Notes: generated by a model not told the origin, from the letters alone. Positions 25,523 to 35,729 are shown, counted from the first letter of the stretch. The stretch: 64,000 nt of DNA from Dyadobacter sp. CY356 (GCF_021440195.1 NZ_JAJTSZ010000008.1:1-64000); one strand, 5' to 3'. A program made the numbers and translations.

Positions 25523-27244
25523 CTATTTCATGTATACTGAGGAATTAGGGAGATTATCTGCACCAGAAAAAGCGCGCATATATTTAGTTTTATAAGATGC
25601 CAGCTGACTGTTTTTCTTTTGCGCTTTCAAACTTTTAGATAATCCTATCAGAGACCAGCCATTACCCGGATTTAGTGCCAGATCTTCCCGGTACACCTTT
25701 TCAGCTAAAACATACTTCCCGGTTTTCAAAAGAAAAGCGCCTAAGAACTGCCGCGCTGGAATGGGCCAGTCATTTGGTTCAGTGTAAACCAGGTTATCTT
25801 CAATTTTAATGGCATTGTTCAGACTTGAAAAGGATTCATCATATTTTTTTTCAGAAAATAAAATGGTGGCGTTTAATATCTCTCCGGCAATATTTGCCAT
25901 GGAGATTGGCGCATTAAACGGAATTCTTACCTTGGTCAGAATGGGATCTTTGCTATTCTGATATAATAATTCCAGCTGTTTTTTAGCAGAAATTAAGTCA
26001 TTTGTATTTGCGTAGGCAAGACCTTTGGCAAAGTTTGAAAGGAGCGCGGCATAGCTCCACTTTGGATCGGGCGAGATACTATCATTCAGGATTTCATCCC
26101 ATTTTCCAAGTCTGGCCAGTGTGAGTGTTGGCAGCATAAACATGTACTGGTCATAAGTTTGCTGAGGTGAAGGATTAACACTTTTCCTGCATCGCAAGGC
26201 ATCACGCATACCGGTTTTGTACATGCCGCCGCTCATAGCGCAATAAGTCTGCACCGCAAAATAGTGTGTGCTGTGTTTGTTCAATTGCAGATTAGGCGCC
26301 AGAGAATCGTAACGGAGCAGGTTTTCATCCGCCTTGTCATTCACTTCAACACCTTTTGCATACATGCCATTTCTCTGGTATTCATGACTTGACATATGCA
26401 CCATATGGGCAACTCCCGGAAGGAGGTTTTTTAGTTTATCTGCGTTTGGCAGTGCCACTTCGGGATTTCTGGATGCTTCGGTAAGATGTATATGATAATG
26501 GAGAGCGGCGGGATGATTGGGGTTTGTCTTTAAAATATTTTCGCATAACATCACCAGTTCCTGTGTCCATGGTTTTGCAGAACCATCTGCATTCCAAAAA
26601 TCCCAGGCGTGCATAAGCATGACGGCATCCACATATAACGCTTTTGCATCCATGTTTGCCGTCTTCGAAATTGCTAGCTTTTTCATGGCGTCCGCATAGG
26701 TAATGTTTAAATTTTTCCTGTTTTTGTCAGAAAGGTCATTGGAATATCGCAGGGTCATGGCTTTGATCAATGCATTTTCACTCTCATTTCCATACGTCGC
26801 TGCCTGATTCATTTTTGAAACTATTTCCGGAATGGCAGCGGGCAACTGATAGGAATGCGCCGCATTGTAGTAGGGGCCCATGGCAAGCGCCTGTCCCCAA
26901 TACGGCATTGGATGCTTTGTGTCAAACCGTGAAGATTCCATGAAAGAGGCCAGTGCTTCTTTCATATGATAGCTGTAATACATGGTTAGTCCCTGGTTAA
27001 AATAGAACTGGGCACTGTCGTTATTGGTCGAGATTTTATAAGAATACTGGCCCGAACCGGGTAGTGGCATTACAAACTTTCCATTCGCAGTTATTCCAGG
27101 ATTTCCTGATGATATTTGTCCGCAAAAGGGAATTTCTTCCTGTTTGTACACTGTATCTTTTCCGCGTTTATCAGGACCAAATTTCAGCATAAAACCCACA
27201 ATGACAATAGTAAAAAAGGCGAACGATAGAAGTGAAGTTTTCAT
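25523..27244 (-). CDS. Tetratricopeptide-like secreted protein
   Basis: An exported 573-residue protein with an N-terminal hydrophobic segment (residues 3-20). The body is helical, with repeat-like pairs characteristic of TPR proteins (for example SAQFYFNQGLTMYYSYHMKEALASFMES near 75-103; FLLKTGKYVLAEKVYREDLALNPGNGWSLIGLSKSL near 515-550). It contains conserved His-rich parts such as HPAALHYHIHLTEASRN and GVAHMVHMSSHEYQRNGMY. Proteins like this are widespread in Bacteroidota and Proteobacteria, with no established role. It is a single gene downstream of the hybrid kinase but on the same strand. Confidence 0.78.
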   Translation of the reverse strand: MKTSLLSFAFFTIVIVGFMLKFGPDKRGKDTVYKQEEIPFCGQISSGNPGITANGKFVMPLPGSGQYSYKISTNNDSAQFYFNQGLTMYYSYHMKEALASFMESSRFDTKHPMPYWGQALAMGPYYNAAHSYQLPAAIPEIVSKMNQAATYGNESENALIKAMTLRYSNDLSDKNRKNLNITYADAMKKLAISKTANMDAKALYVDAVMLMHAWDFWNADGSAKPWTQELVMLCENILKTNPNHPAALHYHIHLTEASRNPEVALPNADKLKNLLPGVAHMVHMSSHEYQRNGMYAKGVEVNDKADENLLRYDSLAPNLQLNKHSTHYFAVQTYCAMSGGMYKTGMRDALRCRKSVNPSPQQTYDQYMFMLPTLTLARLGKWDEILNDSISPDPKWSYAALLSNFAKGLAYANTNDLISAKKQLELLYQNSKDPILTKVRIPFNAPISMANIAGEILNATILFSEKKYDESFSSLNNAIKIEDNLVYTEPNDWPIPARQFLGAFLLKTGKYVLAEKVYREDLALNPGNGWSLIGLSKSLKAQKKNSQLASYKTKYMRAFSGADNLPNSSVYMK

Positions 27245-27412
27245 TAGGTGTTGTTAGCTGGACGAAAAAGGTTTTGATACCTGGAAACAGGATTTGACAG
27301 ATCTTTTTTAAATGTAAAAATAGTAAGTGACATTTTGATGATAAAGGCGATAATATGGATATAAAGTCTGCACATCTTTTTAGGTCAATTGATCCAGGTT
27401 TGTTGTGACACT

Positions 27413-28201
27413 TTATTCAATCCAAAAATGCCCGGCAGAGTACGTCCTGGCTTTGCCGCCGATCAATACCCTGTTTCCCTGATCGAAACAAAACAACTTC
27501 CCGGATCTTTCCGAAATTTGTTCAGCATTCATTTCATTTTTACCAAGTTTCTCACTCCAGTGAGGTATCAGGGTACAATGCGCCGAGCCGGTAACCGGAT
27601 CTTCCAATATGGAAGCCTGCGGAGTAAAAAATCTTGAAACAAAATCGGAATAATCTCCTTTTGCCGTAACAATAACCCCTCCCGGATCAAGATTGATCTG
27701 ATCAAAGTGATTTCTGTCTATCCTGATATCTCTGATTTCACTTTCAGTATCATAAACCAGTAGATAATCTCTTGCTTTAAAAACTGATTTTGGCTGAATA
27801 TTAAGCGACTTTTTAATGTTTTCCGGTAGATCGACAGGTTGGGCTTTTCTTGATGGAAAGTTTAGAAAATACATGTTCTCACGCATGGTCACGAGGAGTT
27901 CTCCACTCAATGAATCGAAAATAATTTCGTCCTTGGCGTAATTTAATATTGTTTTGAGTGCATGTGCAGTTGCCAAAGTTGCATGGCCGCAAAGATCCAT
28001 TTCAATTTCAGGCGTAAACCACCTGAGATGAATCCGGTCACCGGTAATTACAAAAAAAGCAGTTTCTGCGACAGCATTTTCTCTGGTTATTTTCAGCAGC
28101 AATTCGTCCGGGAGCCAACCTTGCAGTGGCACAACGCAGGCAGGATTTCCTCCAAAAATACTTTCCGTGAAAGCGTCAATCTGGTATAATTCGAATGTCA
28201 T
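27413..28201 (-). CDS. PhzF family isomerase
   Basis: A cytosolic enzyme of the PhzF/diaminopimelate-epimerase fold. The family pattern is visible: FTESIFGGNPACVV near the start, a catalytic Glu in NAVAETAFF (Glu 46), DLCGHATLATAHAL, and DPVTGSAHCTLIPHW near the end. The 262 residues are of normal length. Most members are not involved in phenazine synthesis and have unknown isomerase or proton-shuttle activity; nothing here supports phenazine production. It lies alone upstream of the TPR protein gene, same strand, 168 bases apart. Confidence 0.88.
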   Translation of the reverse strand: MTFELYQIDAFTESIFGGNPACVVPLQGWLPDELLLKITRENAVAETAFFVITGDRIHLRWFTPEIEMDLCGHATLATAHALKTILNYAKDEIIFDSLSGELLVTMRENMYFLNFPSRKAQPVDLPENIKKSLNIQPKSVFKARDYLLVYDTESEIRDIRIDRNHFDQINLDPGGVIVTAKGDYSDFVSRFFTPQASILEDPVTGSAHCTLIPHWSEKLGKNEMNAEQISERSGKLFCFDQGNRVLIGGKARTYSAGHFWIE

Positions 28202-28687
28202 TGATTGCTTTAAATGTAAAGTCTGAATATTGAATAAAAATGGTTGGCAGAAGGTTTGCTAATTTAATGGAATGTCCGGGAATTGAGTATGAAAAATCGT
28301 TTTAGTTAATCCTTTTAATAGTCATTTTGGAGAAAGTTTTACTTATTCAATCCTTTTCCAGATGAAAACCACTAAATCATAATTTCACATTTTGTTTAGT
28401 ATTAATTAACATTTACATAATATATGTTAAATCGAAACCCATTAATTTTACCATATCAAAAGGAGTAATTGTATATATTGTTAAATATTTATTAACTTTT
28501 ATTTGTTAGATTTTTGTTTTTATCTTATTTTTAAGCTATATTATAACAAGTTATAAAAATGTCGTCTTATAAAAAGTTAAGTAATTGTATACTTTCTTTC
28601 GTTATTTACTTAATGAGTTTGTAAGATTATAGTTTTTAGTTTTTCTTTGAAGTTTAGTATTAGTTCACCAATTAAACAGATTATAAA
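28202..28687. other. AT-rich divergent intergenic region before the phosphonate locus
   Basis: About 486 bases of very AT-rich DNA separate the PhzF gene (minus strand) from the first phosphonate-locus gene (plus strand). It must hold promoters for both. No Bacteroidota-type -7/-33 pair stands out clearly, and no riboswitch or regulator binding palindrome was recognised. No gene is seen. Confidence 0.5.
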
Positions 28688-29392
28688 ATGTCAATTGAGC
28701 TTGTTGTGTTTGATATGGCCGGCACCACAGTAAAAGATAAAAATTACGTGGGTTTTGCGTTTCAGAATGCGATGGATAATTATGGTTACCCGATTGCGAT
28801 TGAAAATATCAATCCGATTATGGGATATGAAAAACCGGTAGCTATCAAAATGATGCTCGAAAAACACGAGCCCGAAAAACAAAAAATAACCGAAGAACTT
28901 ATAGATAATATTCATACTGAGTTTGTTGATAGTATGATTAAATTCTATGAAACTTCGGATGACATAGTGCCGCTTCCTAATGTTGAAGAAACATTTTTAA
29001 AATTGCGTGAAGCGGGGATAAAAATTGCCCTGGACACGGGTTTTTCAAGAAATATAGCAGATGTTATTATGGCGCGTCTGGGATGGAATAACAAGGTTGA
29101 TTTTCTTGTAGCCAGCGATGAGGTAGAACATGGACGCCCATTTCCGGATATGATAGAAAAAATTAAGGCTGTACTTGAAATTAAATCTTCGGATGTCGTA
29201 GCAAAAGTGGGCGATACTGAAGTTGATATCAATGAGGGAATCAACAGCGGCTGCAAATATGTGATCGGCATTACCACCGGTGCTTTTACCCGGGAAGAAT
29301 TGATTCCATACAACCCCACGCACATCATTGATAATATTTCGGATGTGATCAACATCATTATTCCTCAACAAGTTACGACTCAACAAGATTAG
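28688..29392 (+). CDS. Phosphonatase-like hydrolase (PhnX-related, TIGR03351 type)
   Basis: A HAD-superfamily enzyme expected to break the carbon-phosphorus bond of phosphonoacetaldehyde, giving acetaldehyde and phosphate. The start FDMAGTT has the phosphonatase signature: nucleophile Asp 9 and Ala at position 11 where other HAD hydrolases have a second Asp. MGYEKP aligns with the MGLLK of phosphonatase, so the Schiff-base lysine (Lys 49) is present. Further HAD motifs are LDTGFSRN (motif II) and KVGDTEVDINEG (motif IV). At 234 residues it is slightly shorter than PhnX proper. It lies eight bases before the FAD oxidoreductase gene, the usual pairing for this subfamily, at the head of a likely phosphonate operon. 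Confidence 0.85.
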   Translation: MSIELVVFDMAGTTVKDKNYVGFAFQNAMDNYGYPIAIENINPIMGYEKPVAIKMMLEKHEPEKQKITEELIDNIHTEFVDSMIKFYETSDDIVPLPNVEETFLKLREAGIKIALDTGFSRNIADVIMARLGWNNKVDFLVASDEVEHGRPFPDMIEKIKAVLEIKSSDVVAKVGDTEVDINEGINSGCKYVIGITTGAFTREELIPYNPTHIIDNISDVINIIIPQQVTTQQD

Positions 29393-29400
29393 ATAAAAAA

Positions 29401-30525
29401 ATGGGCAAATCAGCAATTGTGATCGGTGCAGGAATTGTTGGGCTGGCAACGGCGCGCGCATTGGGTGCAAGAGGTTATCAGGTTACGGTTATAGAAAGAT
29501 CAAGTAAGGCGGTTGGGGCTTCGATCCGGAATTTTGGAATGGTGTGGCCGATTGGTCAGCCGGAAGGAAAAATGTATGAAAGAGCATTGTCTGCCAAAAG
29601 TATTTGGAAAGAAGTTTTAACAGGTGCAAAATTGTGGTTTCATGAAGGCGGAAGTTTACATATGGCTTACCATCAGGATGAACTGAATGTGGTAAAAGAG
29701 ATTGTTGAAGTGAGTGATAAACGGCCCGTTCGTGTACTTTCTGCGCAGGAAACTTTGGATATGTCGCCGGCCGTAAATGCGAACGGATTGTTAGGCTCGC
29801 TGTTTTGTGAGGATGAAATGATAGTTGATCCAAGACAGGCAATTGCCGGTATTCCGGCTTATCTGACTGAAAAATATCAGGTAAACTTTATCTGGGATAC
29901 TGCCATTTCGGAGGTTGATTATCCTACTGTAAGATCAGGAGCGAAACAATGGGCAGCAGACGAAATTTTTGTATGCAGCGGTGCTGATTTTGAAACACTA
30001 TATCCAGAATTATTTTCCTCGTCGCCACTAACCAAATGTAAACTTCAGATGCTGCGTCTCGAAGCGCAGCCTGACAACTGGAAGATAGGACCGTCGTTGT
30101 GCGGAGGACTTTCCTTGATTCATTATGACGGATTTAAAGCAGCACCGTCTCTTGAAAATCTGAAAGCCAGATATAAAGCGGAATATGCAGAATATTTGAA
30201 ATGGGGGATTCATGTGATGGCTTCACAAAATGGTCTTGGCGAAATTACAGTCGGCGATTCGCATGAATACGCACTCACTTTCGATCCTTTTGACCGTGAG
30301 TTTATCAACACCATGATCCTTGATTACCTGGCTACTTTCGCTCAGTTTAAATCACCGAAAGTGTTCCAGACATGGCATGGGATTTACCCGAAAATGACAA
30401 ACGGAGGTACTGAAATTGTTTTAAGACCAGAAGAAGGTGTGACAATCATCAATGGATTGGGCGGTGCAGGCATGACGCTGTCATTTGGTTTATGCGATCA
30501 GGTGATTGGCGGAACGTATCAATAG
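29401..30525 (+). CDS. FAD-dependent oxidoreductase, TIGR03364 family (phosphonate linked)
   Basis: A flavoenzyme of the DAO/GlpO fold. The N-terminal GAGIVG (residues 9-14) binds FAD and ASIRNFGMVWPIGQ is a signature of the TIGR03364 clade, which is known to occur next to the phosphonatase-like family encoded just upstream. The end, IINGLGGAGMTLSFGL, is the second FAD contact. I recall that relatives oxidise N-methylated aminoethylphosphonate to phosphonoacetaldehyde; activity here is inferred. Length of 374 residues is usual. A strong hairpin follows the stop codon. Confidence 0.85.
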   Translation: MGKSAIVIGAGIVGLATARALGARGYQVTVIERSSKAVGASIRNFGMVWPIGQPEGKMYERALSAKSIWKEVLTGAKLWFHEGGSLHMAYHQDELNVVKEIVEVSDKRPVRVLSAQETLDMSPAVNANGLLGSLFCEDEMIVDPRQAIAGIPAYLTEKYQVNFIWDTAISEVDYPTVRSGAKQWAADEIFVCSGADFETLYPELFSSSPLTKCKLQMLRLEAQPDNWKIGPSLCGGLSLIHYDGFKAAPSLENLKARYKAEYAEYLKWGIHVMASQNGLGEITVGDSHEYALTFDPFDREFINTMILDYLATFAQFKSPKVFQTWHGIYPKMTNGGTEIVLRPEEGVTIINGLGGAGMTLSFGLCDQVIGGTYQ

Positions 30526-30531
30526 AAATAA

Positions 30532-30574
30532 TTTTACTATCCGTAAAAACTGATATTTTTTACGGATAGTAAAA
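30532..30574 (+). terminator. Perfect 18-base hairpin between oxidoreductase and SusC genes
   Basis: Positions 30532-30549 and 30557-30574 are exact complements around a seven-base loop. The right arm starts with a T run but ends in AAAA, so it is not a full intrinsic terminator for the plus strand. It may partially terminate or protect mRNA ends, or be an operator. Confidence 0.65.
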
Positions 30575-30724
30575 GGAATACAAATATCAAATAAGGTGAG
30601 AATCCATTTTGCGGCGTGCAGCATGGTAATGGCATTGTATTGAACATTTGGCAATGGCTTTTGCCTGTGTTACCGGACAAGGATTGAACAAATCAAAGCA
30701 TATACCCATAAACTTGCTACTCGT

Positions 30725-33700
30725 ATGAAACCTCTCTCTACAAAACGTTTCCAGCTGAAAAGGGCCGGATTGTTTGCGTTTGGGATACTGATTGCCAACG
30801 GGAATTTCCTTCCCTCACACGCCGCAGTCAAAACCCGACTTCCAGTTCCGGAAATCAACATTGCCGAATCAAATGGCTTAGCGGGAAAGCATAAAACGAT
30901 AGAAAATATTCTAGCGTATAATGTAAATCGTTCAGCATTTCGTGCCGAAATTGACATCAAAGGAAAGGTTACTGATTCCAAAGGGCAGACACTGCCGGGT
31001 GTTAATATTGTCATCAAAGATTCACAGAAAGGTACCGCCAGTGATGCTGACGGAAATTTTCGGATTACAGTCGCTTCGCCGGCGGATGTTCTGGTATTCT
31101 CTTTTATCGGATACAAAACCCAGCAGGTGATCGTAGGTGGAAAAACCTCTGTCAACGTTATAATGGAAGAAGACAATAATGTGCTTGATGAGGTGGTTGT
31201 GACAGCGCTCGGTATTAGCAGAGAGAAAAAATCATTGGGTTATTCAACACAGCAGGTAAAAGGAGAAATTCTTAATGAATCTCCGGCTTCCAATTTTGTA
31301 AATAACCTTTCAGGGAAAATAGCCGGTGTTAATATTAGTGGAGCAGGTGGAGTAGGATCGTCTGCCAGGATTGTGATCAGGGGCGAGTCATCTTTGTCCA
31401 TGCAAAGCCAGCCGCTTTTTATTATTGATGGTGTTCCAGTAGGTAATGATGGTACAAATAACAGTGGCTCAGCTGATTATGGCAATAGTGCTTCTGAAAT
31501 AAATCCTGCTGATATTGAATCCGTTAACGTTTTGAAAGGTCCTGCTGCCGCGGCTTTGTACGGTTCACGTGCGGCGCGGGGTGCAATCGTGATCACAACA
31601 AAAAAGGGAAGCAATAGAAAAGGTGTTGGTGTTAGTTTTAACACTTATTTATTTGTTACCAAAGTAGGTCGTTTGCCAAAGTTTCAAAATCAGTTTGGCC
31701 AGGGAAATAATGGTGAGTATGACGGATCAAATTTTGGAGCAAGCTGGTCCGCCTATCCAAATGGAAATAATGATGATTATGATGAAAGCTGGGGTCCGAG
31801 GATGGACATCGGGACAACAAGGGCTCAGTTTGATTCTCCTACAACAAACGGTTACCGTGGCGGAGATGTAGCGATTAGCAACAGGGGTGATGTTTTACAG
31901 ACGCCATGGGTTTCTCAGCCAAACAACATCAAGGATTTTTTTACAACCGGAAAAAAATATTATAACAATCTTGCCTTTTCCGGTGGCAACGAGCATGGAG
32001 ATTATCGTCTTTCGCTTACCTCATTAAACGAAAAGGGAGTTATACCAAACAATGATCTCAACCGATATCAGGTTAATTTAAACAGCTCATACAAACTATC
32101 GAAAAAATTAACATCTTCGATCAATATTAATTATGTAAAACAAACGAGTGACAACCGTCCGGATAATGGTTATGGGCGGAGCACGTTCATGTATTTCTTT
32201 ACCTGGATGGGTAGAAATGTGAACATGAACAGTCTGAAAAATTACTGGCAGCCAGGTCTGGAAGGAATTCGCCAGTATCAGTACAATTATGGAGAAAATC
32301 ATAACAATCCATTCTTCCTTCAATATCAGGATACCAAAGGTCAGAACAAAGATCGCGTTTACGGTAATATCGCTTTGGAATATGCTTTCACAGATCATTT
32401 AAAATTGAAAGCGCGTGTTGCAGACGATTTTTATAACGATTTCAGACCAATGCAATGGGCCGTAAGTACAGTAGATTATGAAAGCGGCCGTTACGAGATT
32501 GTTCAAATTAAAAATGAAGAACGTAATGCAGATTTCCTGCTGACTTATAACAACACAACCAGAAACGGAGATTTCGGTATCAATGTTTCGGCTGGTGGAA
32601 ACCGGTTTGATAACAATGGGCATAGTGAAGATGTTGCCGCGCCTCAATTATTAATTCCGGGTGTTTACAGTATCGGAAATACAGGAACTGCTTTAACCGG
32701 TTCTTCAAGTAAATTCAAAAAGCGGATCAACAGTCTCTACGGTACTGCCAATTTGAATTACAAAGATTTCGTCTATCTGGATGTAACGGCCCGTAATGAC
32801 TGGTCGAGTACTTTGCCGGCCGGGAACAATTCCTATTTCTATCCTTCTGTAAGTGTCAATGGAAATTTGAAAAGCATTTTGAATCTTCCGGAGGTTTTCA
32901 GTCAGGTGCAGTTGAGAGGAAGCTGGGCAAAAGTGGGTAACGACACGGGACCTTATGCTTTGAAAAACACATACAATTATGCTTCACCATGGGGAAGTAA
33001 TTATGCTTTGGTTGGAACCGGATCACTTTTAAATCCAAAACTGAAACCTGAAATTATTACAACCTACGAGATTGGAACAGCAGTAAGTTTTTTCCAGAAC
33101 CGTTTGGGATTTGATGTGACTTATTACAATGCCTTGTCCAAAAATCAGATCATCAGCCTTCCTTCTGTTCAAAGTTCAGGTGCAACGAGCAGACAAATTA
33201 ATGCAGGTGAAATCAGAAACAAAGGTGTTGAAGTTGTCCTGAATTTTACGCCAATTAAAACGGCGGATTTCAAATGGAATATTACTGTAAACTGGGCGCA
33301 CAATGTAGGAAAGCTGCTCTCTTTGACTTCTGATGTTGATAAAATTGTTCAGGCTGCTCCGGGTGAAGATGCTTCCATTCAGGCCAGGGTCGGACAAAAA
33401 ATGGGATCGATCTGGGGGCCTGGTTACCAACGCGTTCCGGATGGGCCGATGAAAGGAAATGTGATTATCTTCAATGATTCTTATCCAAGAGGAACCAGCG
33501 AAGATATTTATCTGGGAAATTATCACCCGGACTGGACGGGCGGTATTTATAACCAGCTGACTTACAAAGGTCTTAGCCTGAACTTTATGTTTGGCGGACA
33601 ATATGGCGGCAAATTTGTATCACGTTTTTACAACAAGGCTGCCGGTGCCGGTCAATTGGAAGAAAGTGCGTTGGGTCGGGGAGCACGTGCGCCGGGTACA

Positions 33701-34129
33701 GAATATAACGACAAATATTACATTCCTGGCGCCGCACTGATGGCTGACGGATCATATCAGCCAAACAATACCAGTACAGACGGCACATACAGTGCTGGTG
33801 TTTATGGAACGAATGCAAGGTATTTTATCAAAAAACCACTTGATCATATTTCAGAGGCTCAGCTTTTCAGCTCAACCTATTTCAAGCTTCGTGAACTTTC
33901 GATCGGGTATGCTTTACCTCCAAAATGGCTGGCTAACAACAAGTTCATTAAAACGGCAAAAATCTCGGTTACTGGCAGAAATCTGTTCCTGGTTACACCA
34001 AAAAGCAATAAACATTTTGATCCTGAGGTAACTACGGCCACGGATGGCAGCGGCTTGATCCCCGGATTTGAAAACATGAGTACTCCTTCCACAAGGGAAA
34101 TGGGTGTTAGTTTGAATTTGATTTTTTAA
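30725..34129 (+). CDS. SusC/RagA family TonB-dependent outer-membrane receptor
   Basis: An outer-membrane active transporter, 1134 residues, without an N-terminal STN domain. A signal peptide (about 1-34) and a linker lead to a CarboxypepD_reg domain at about 75-160 (KGKVTDSKGQTLPGVNIVIKD), a plug domain (about 165-300, NVLDEVVVTALG, GVNISGAGG, RGEXSL, VLKGPAAAALYGSRAARGAI) and a 22-strand barrel ending LNLIF. It acts with the SusD lipoprotein encoded 18 bases downstream. Located between phosphonate enzymes, it probably imports a phosphonate-bearing molecule; the ligand is not shown by the sequence. Confidence 0.93.
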   Translation: MKPLSTKRFQLKRAGLFAFGILIANGNFLPSHAAVKTRLPVPEINIAESNGLAGKHKTIENILAYNVNRSAFRAEIDIKGKVTDSKGQTLPGVNIVIKDSQKGTASDADGNFRITVASPADVLVFSFIGYKTQQVIVGGKTSVNVIMEEDNNVLDEVVVTALGISREKKSLGYSTQQVKGEILNESPASNFVNNLSGKIAGVNISGAGGVGSSARIVIRGESSLSMQSQPLFIIDGVPVGNDGTNNSGSADYGNSASEINPADIESVNVLKGPAAAALYGSRAARGAIVITTKKGSNRKGVGVSFNTYLFVTKVGRLPKFQNQFGQGNNGEYDGSNFGASWSAYPNGNNDDYDESWGPRMDIGTTRAQFDSPTTNGYRGGDVAISNRGDVLQTPWVSQPNNIKDFFTTGKKYYNNLAFSGGNEHGDYRLSLTSLNEKGVIPNNDLNRYQVNLNSSYKLSKKLTSSININYVKQTSDNRPDNGYGRSTFMYFFTWMGRNVNMNSLKNYWQPGLEGIRQYQYNYGENHNNPFFLQYQDTKGQNKDRVYGNIALEYAFTDHLKLKARVADDFYNDFRPMQWAVSTVDYESGRYEIVQIKNEERNADFLLTYNNTTRNGDFGINVSAGGNRFDNNGHSEDVAAPQLLIPGVYSIGNTGTALTGSSSKFKKRINSLYGTANLNYKDFVYLDVTARNDWSSTLPAGNNSYFYPSVSVNGNLKSILNLPEVFSQVQLRGSWAKVGNDTGPYALKNTYNYASPWGSNYALVGTGSLLNPKLKPEIITTYEIGTAVSFFQNRLGFDVTYYNALSKNQIISLPSVQSSGATSRQINAGEIRNKGVEVVLNFTPIKTADFKWNITVNWAHNVGKLLSLTSDVDKIVQAAPGEDASIQARVGQKMGSIWGPGYQRVPDGPMKGNVIIFNDSYPRGTSEDIYLGNYHPDWTGGIYNQLTYKGLSLNFMFGGQYGGKFVSRFYNKAAGAGQLEESALGRGARAPGTEYNDKYYIPGAALMADGSYQPNNTSTDGTYSAGVYGTNARYFIKKPLDHISEAQLFSSTYFKLRELSIGYALPPKWLANNKFIKTAKISVTGRNLFLVTPKSNKHFDPEVTTATDGSGLIPGFENMSTPSTREMGVSLNLIF

Positions 34130-34147
34130 ACGGCAAAACCAGAAATT

Positions 34148-35695
34148 ATGAAAAAGTTAAGCTTTATACCATTCTTGTTACTGTTGCTTAGTTTAAGCTG
34201 TACCAACGACTTTGAGGAAATCAATACAAATCCAAATTCGCCGGATGAAGTGACCAATGTGGGTCTTCTTTTACCAAATGCGATCCGTTCGGCTGTCAAC
34301 AGAAACTACGAAAGTTCGTATGACCGGGGCAGTGTCGCTGCTAATTTACTTGCCTCAGATTATGCAAGTAATTTCAGCAACTGGGCAAGAGCTGACGCCA
34401 GCGGATATTTTTTGTGGAGCAATTATGATTATATCCGTGATCTGAACGAAGTCATTATGCTTTCGGAAGAGAAGGGCTTGAAAAATTACAAAGGAATTGC
34501 CATGGTACTTCGGTCTTGGATGTTTCAAAATCTAACCGATATCTATGGCCCTATTCCATTTCGCGATGCTGCAAGTGCAAAACTTACGGGCGTTAGTAAT
34601 CCTACCTATGAGTCTCAGGAAGCGGTTTATGCAGGATTATTGTCAGATCTTGAAGAAGCGAATACTTTGCTGAGTACAGGGACAGAGTCTGTTACGGGGG
34701 ACATTTTATACAATGGAAATACTGCCAACTGGAGAAAGTTCGCAAATAGTTTGAAACTCCGTTTGTTGATGCGCCAGTCGAAGAGAGTTGACCCGAGTGC
34801 GGCAATGAAAAAGATTGTTGAAAACGTCACAACGTATCCTCTTTTTACTTCCAATGCAGACCAGGCAGCGCTTGAATACATTGCCGATATTCCTGCCAAT
34901 GAATCTCCATATTACCGCTCCGGCAACGGCGGGACGAATACGAAGGTAACGAAACAACTGGTAGATTATCTGACACAAATGAACGATAAAAGACTGTATG
35001 TTTATGCACTTCCAACACCGGCAAGCAGCGCGATTGACGCCAGCGGAAACCGCCCGGATCCTTCCAAATTTGTTTATGCGGGAGATTTGAACGGAATCGG
35101 ATCATTACCAAATGCAAACATTACTTCACCATCCGGTATGATCTGGATGTCGATTCAATACAGTCCGGATCTTGCTAATGCAAAGGCGGGCGAAGGGATT
35201 TTGATGAGTTATTCAGAAGTACAATTTATTCTGGCTGAGGCGGCAGAAAAAGGATACATTTCTGGTGGGACAACTGCTGCGGGAACGTATTACCAAAACG
35301 GTATCAAAGATCAGTTTACATACCTGGCATCCAGAATCCCTGCTAATTACGCCACATCATATTTAAAACTAACTCCTGCCAGTATCACTGCCGACGACGC
35401 TTATTTCAAACAGGATGCTGTTGCTTACACCGGAACGACGGATAAAAAGCTTGAAAAAATTGCCATCCAAAAATGGATTTCTTTGTATCTGGTTGGTTAT
35501 GAGGCCTGGTCTGAATGGAGGAGAACGGGTATACCAAATATTCCGGTTGGGCCGGTAGGTCCCGGTTATGTGCCAAGAAGAATGTTTTATCCAGCCGATG
35601 AATTGCGGATTAATGAAGCAAATTACAGCAAAGGTGTCGCTTTACTTGGTGGCGCAGATGACTTAAAAACACACGTTTGGTGGGACAAACAATAA
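34148..35695 (+). CDS. SusD/RagB family nutrient-binding lipoprotein
   Basis: A surface lipoprotein of 515 residues forming the lid of the SusC channel. The signal peptide ends at a lipobox (LLLLSLSC), giving lipidation at Cys. The helical TPR-like framework is typical: NTNPNSPDEV near the mature N-terminus, WMFQNLTDIYGPIPF, WRKFANSLKLRLLMRQ and QKWISLYLVGYEAWSEWRRTG. It belongs to the SusD-like branch known as SusD-2. It follows the SusC gene by 18 bases; the pair belong to the same transcript as the phosphonate enzymes. Confidence 0.93.
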   Translation: MKKLSFIPFLLLLLSLSCTNDFEEINTNPNSPDEVTNVGLLLPNAIRSAVNRNYESSYDRGSVAANLLASDYASNFSNWARADASGYFLWSNYDYIRDLNEVIMLSEEKGLKNYKGIAMVLRSWMFQNLTDIYGPIPFRDAASAKLTGVSNPTYESQEAVYAGLLSDLEEANTLLSTGTESVTGDILYNGNTANWRKFANSLKLRLLMRQSKRVDPSAAMKKIVENVTTYPLFTSNADQAALEYIADIPANESPYYRSGNGGTNTKVTKQLVDYLTQMNDKRLYVYALPTPASSAIDASGNRPDPSKFVYAGDLNGIGSLPNANITSPSGMIWMSIQYSPDLANAKAGEGILMSYSEVQFILAEAAEKGYISGGTTAAGTYYQNGIKDQFTYLASRIPANYATSYLKLTPASITADDAYFKQDAVAYTGTTDKKLEKIAIQKWISLYLVGYEAWSEWRRTGIPNIPVGPVGPGYVPRRMFYPADELRINEANYSKGVALLGGADDLKTHVWWDKQ

Positions 35696-35729
35696 TCTTT
35701 AATTGATTCTGGTCATAATATTTAACGCA

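Noticed and set aside
27413..28201. PhzF as evidence for phenazine synthesis
   Set aside because: No other phenazine genes occur; PhzF-family proteins are usually unrelated to phenazines.
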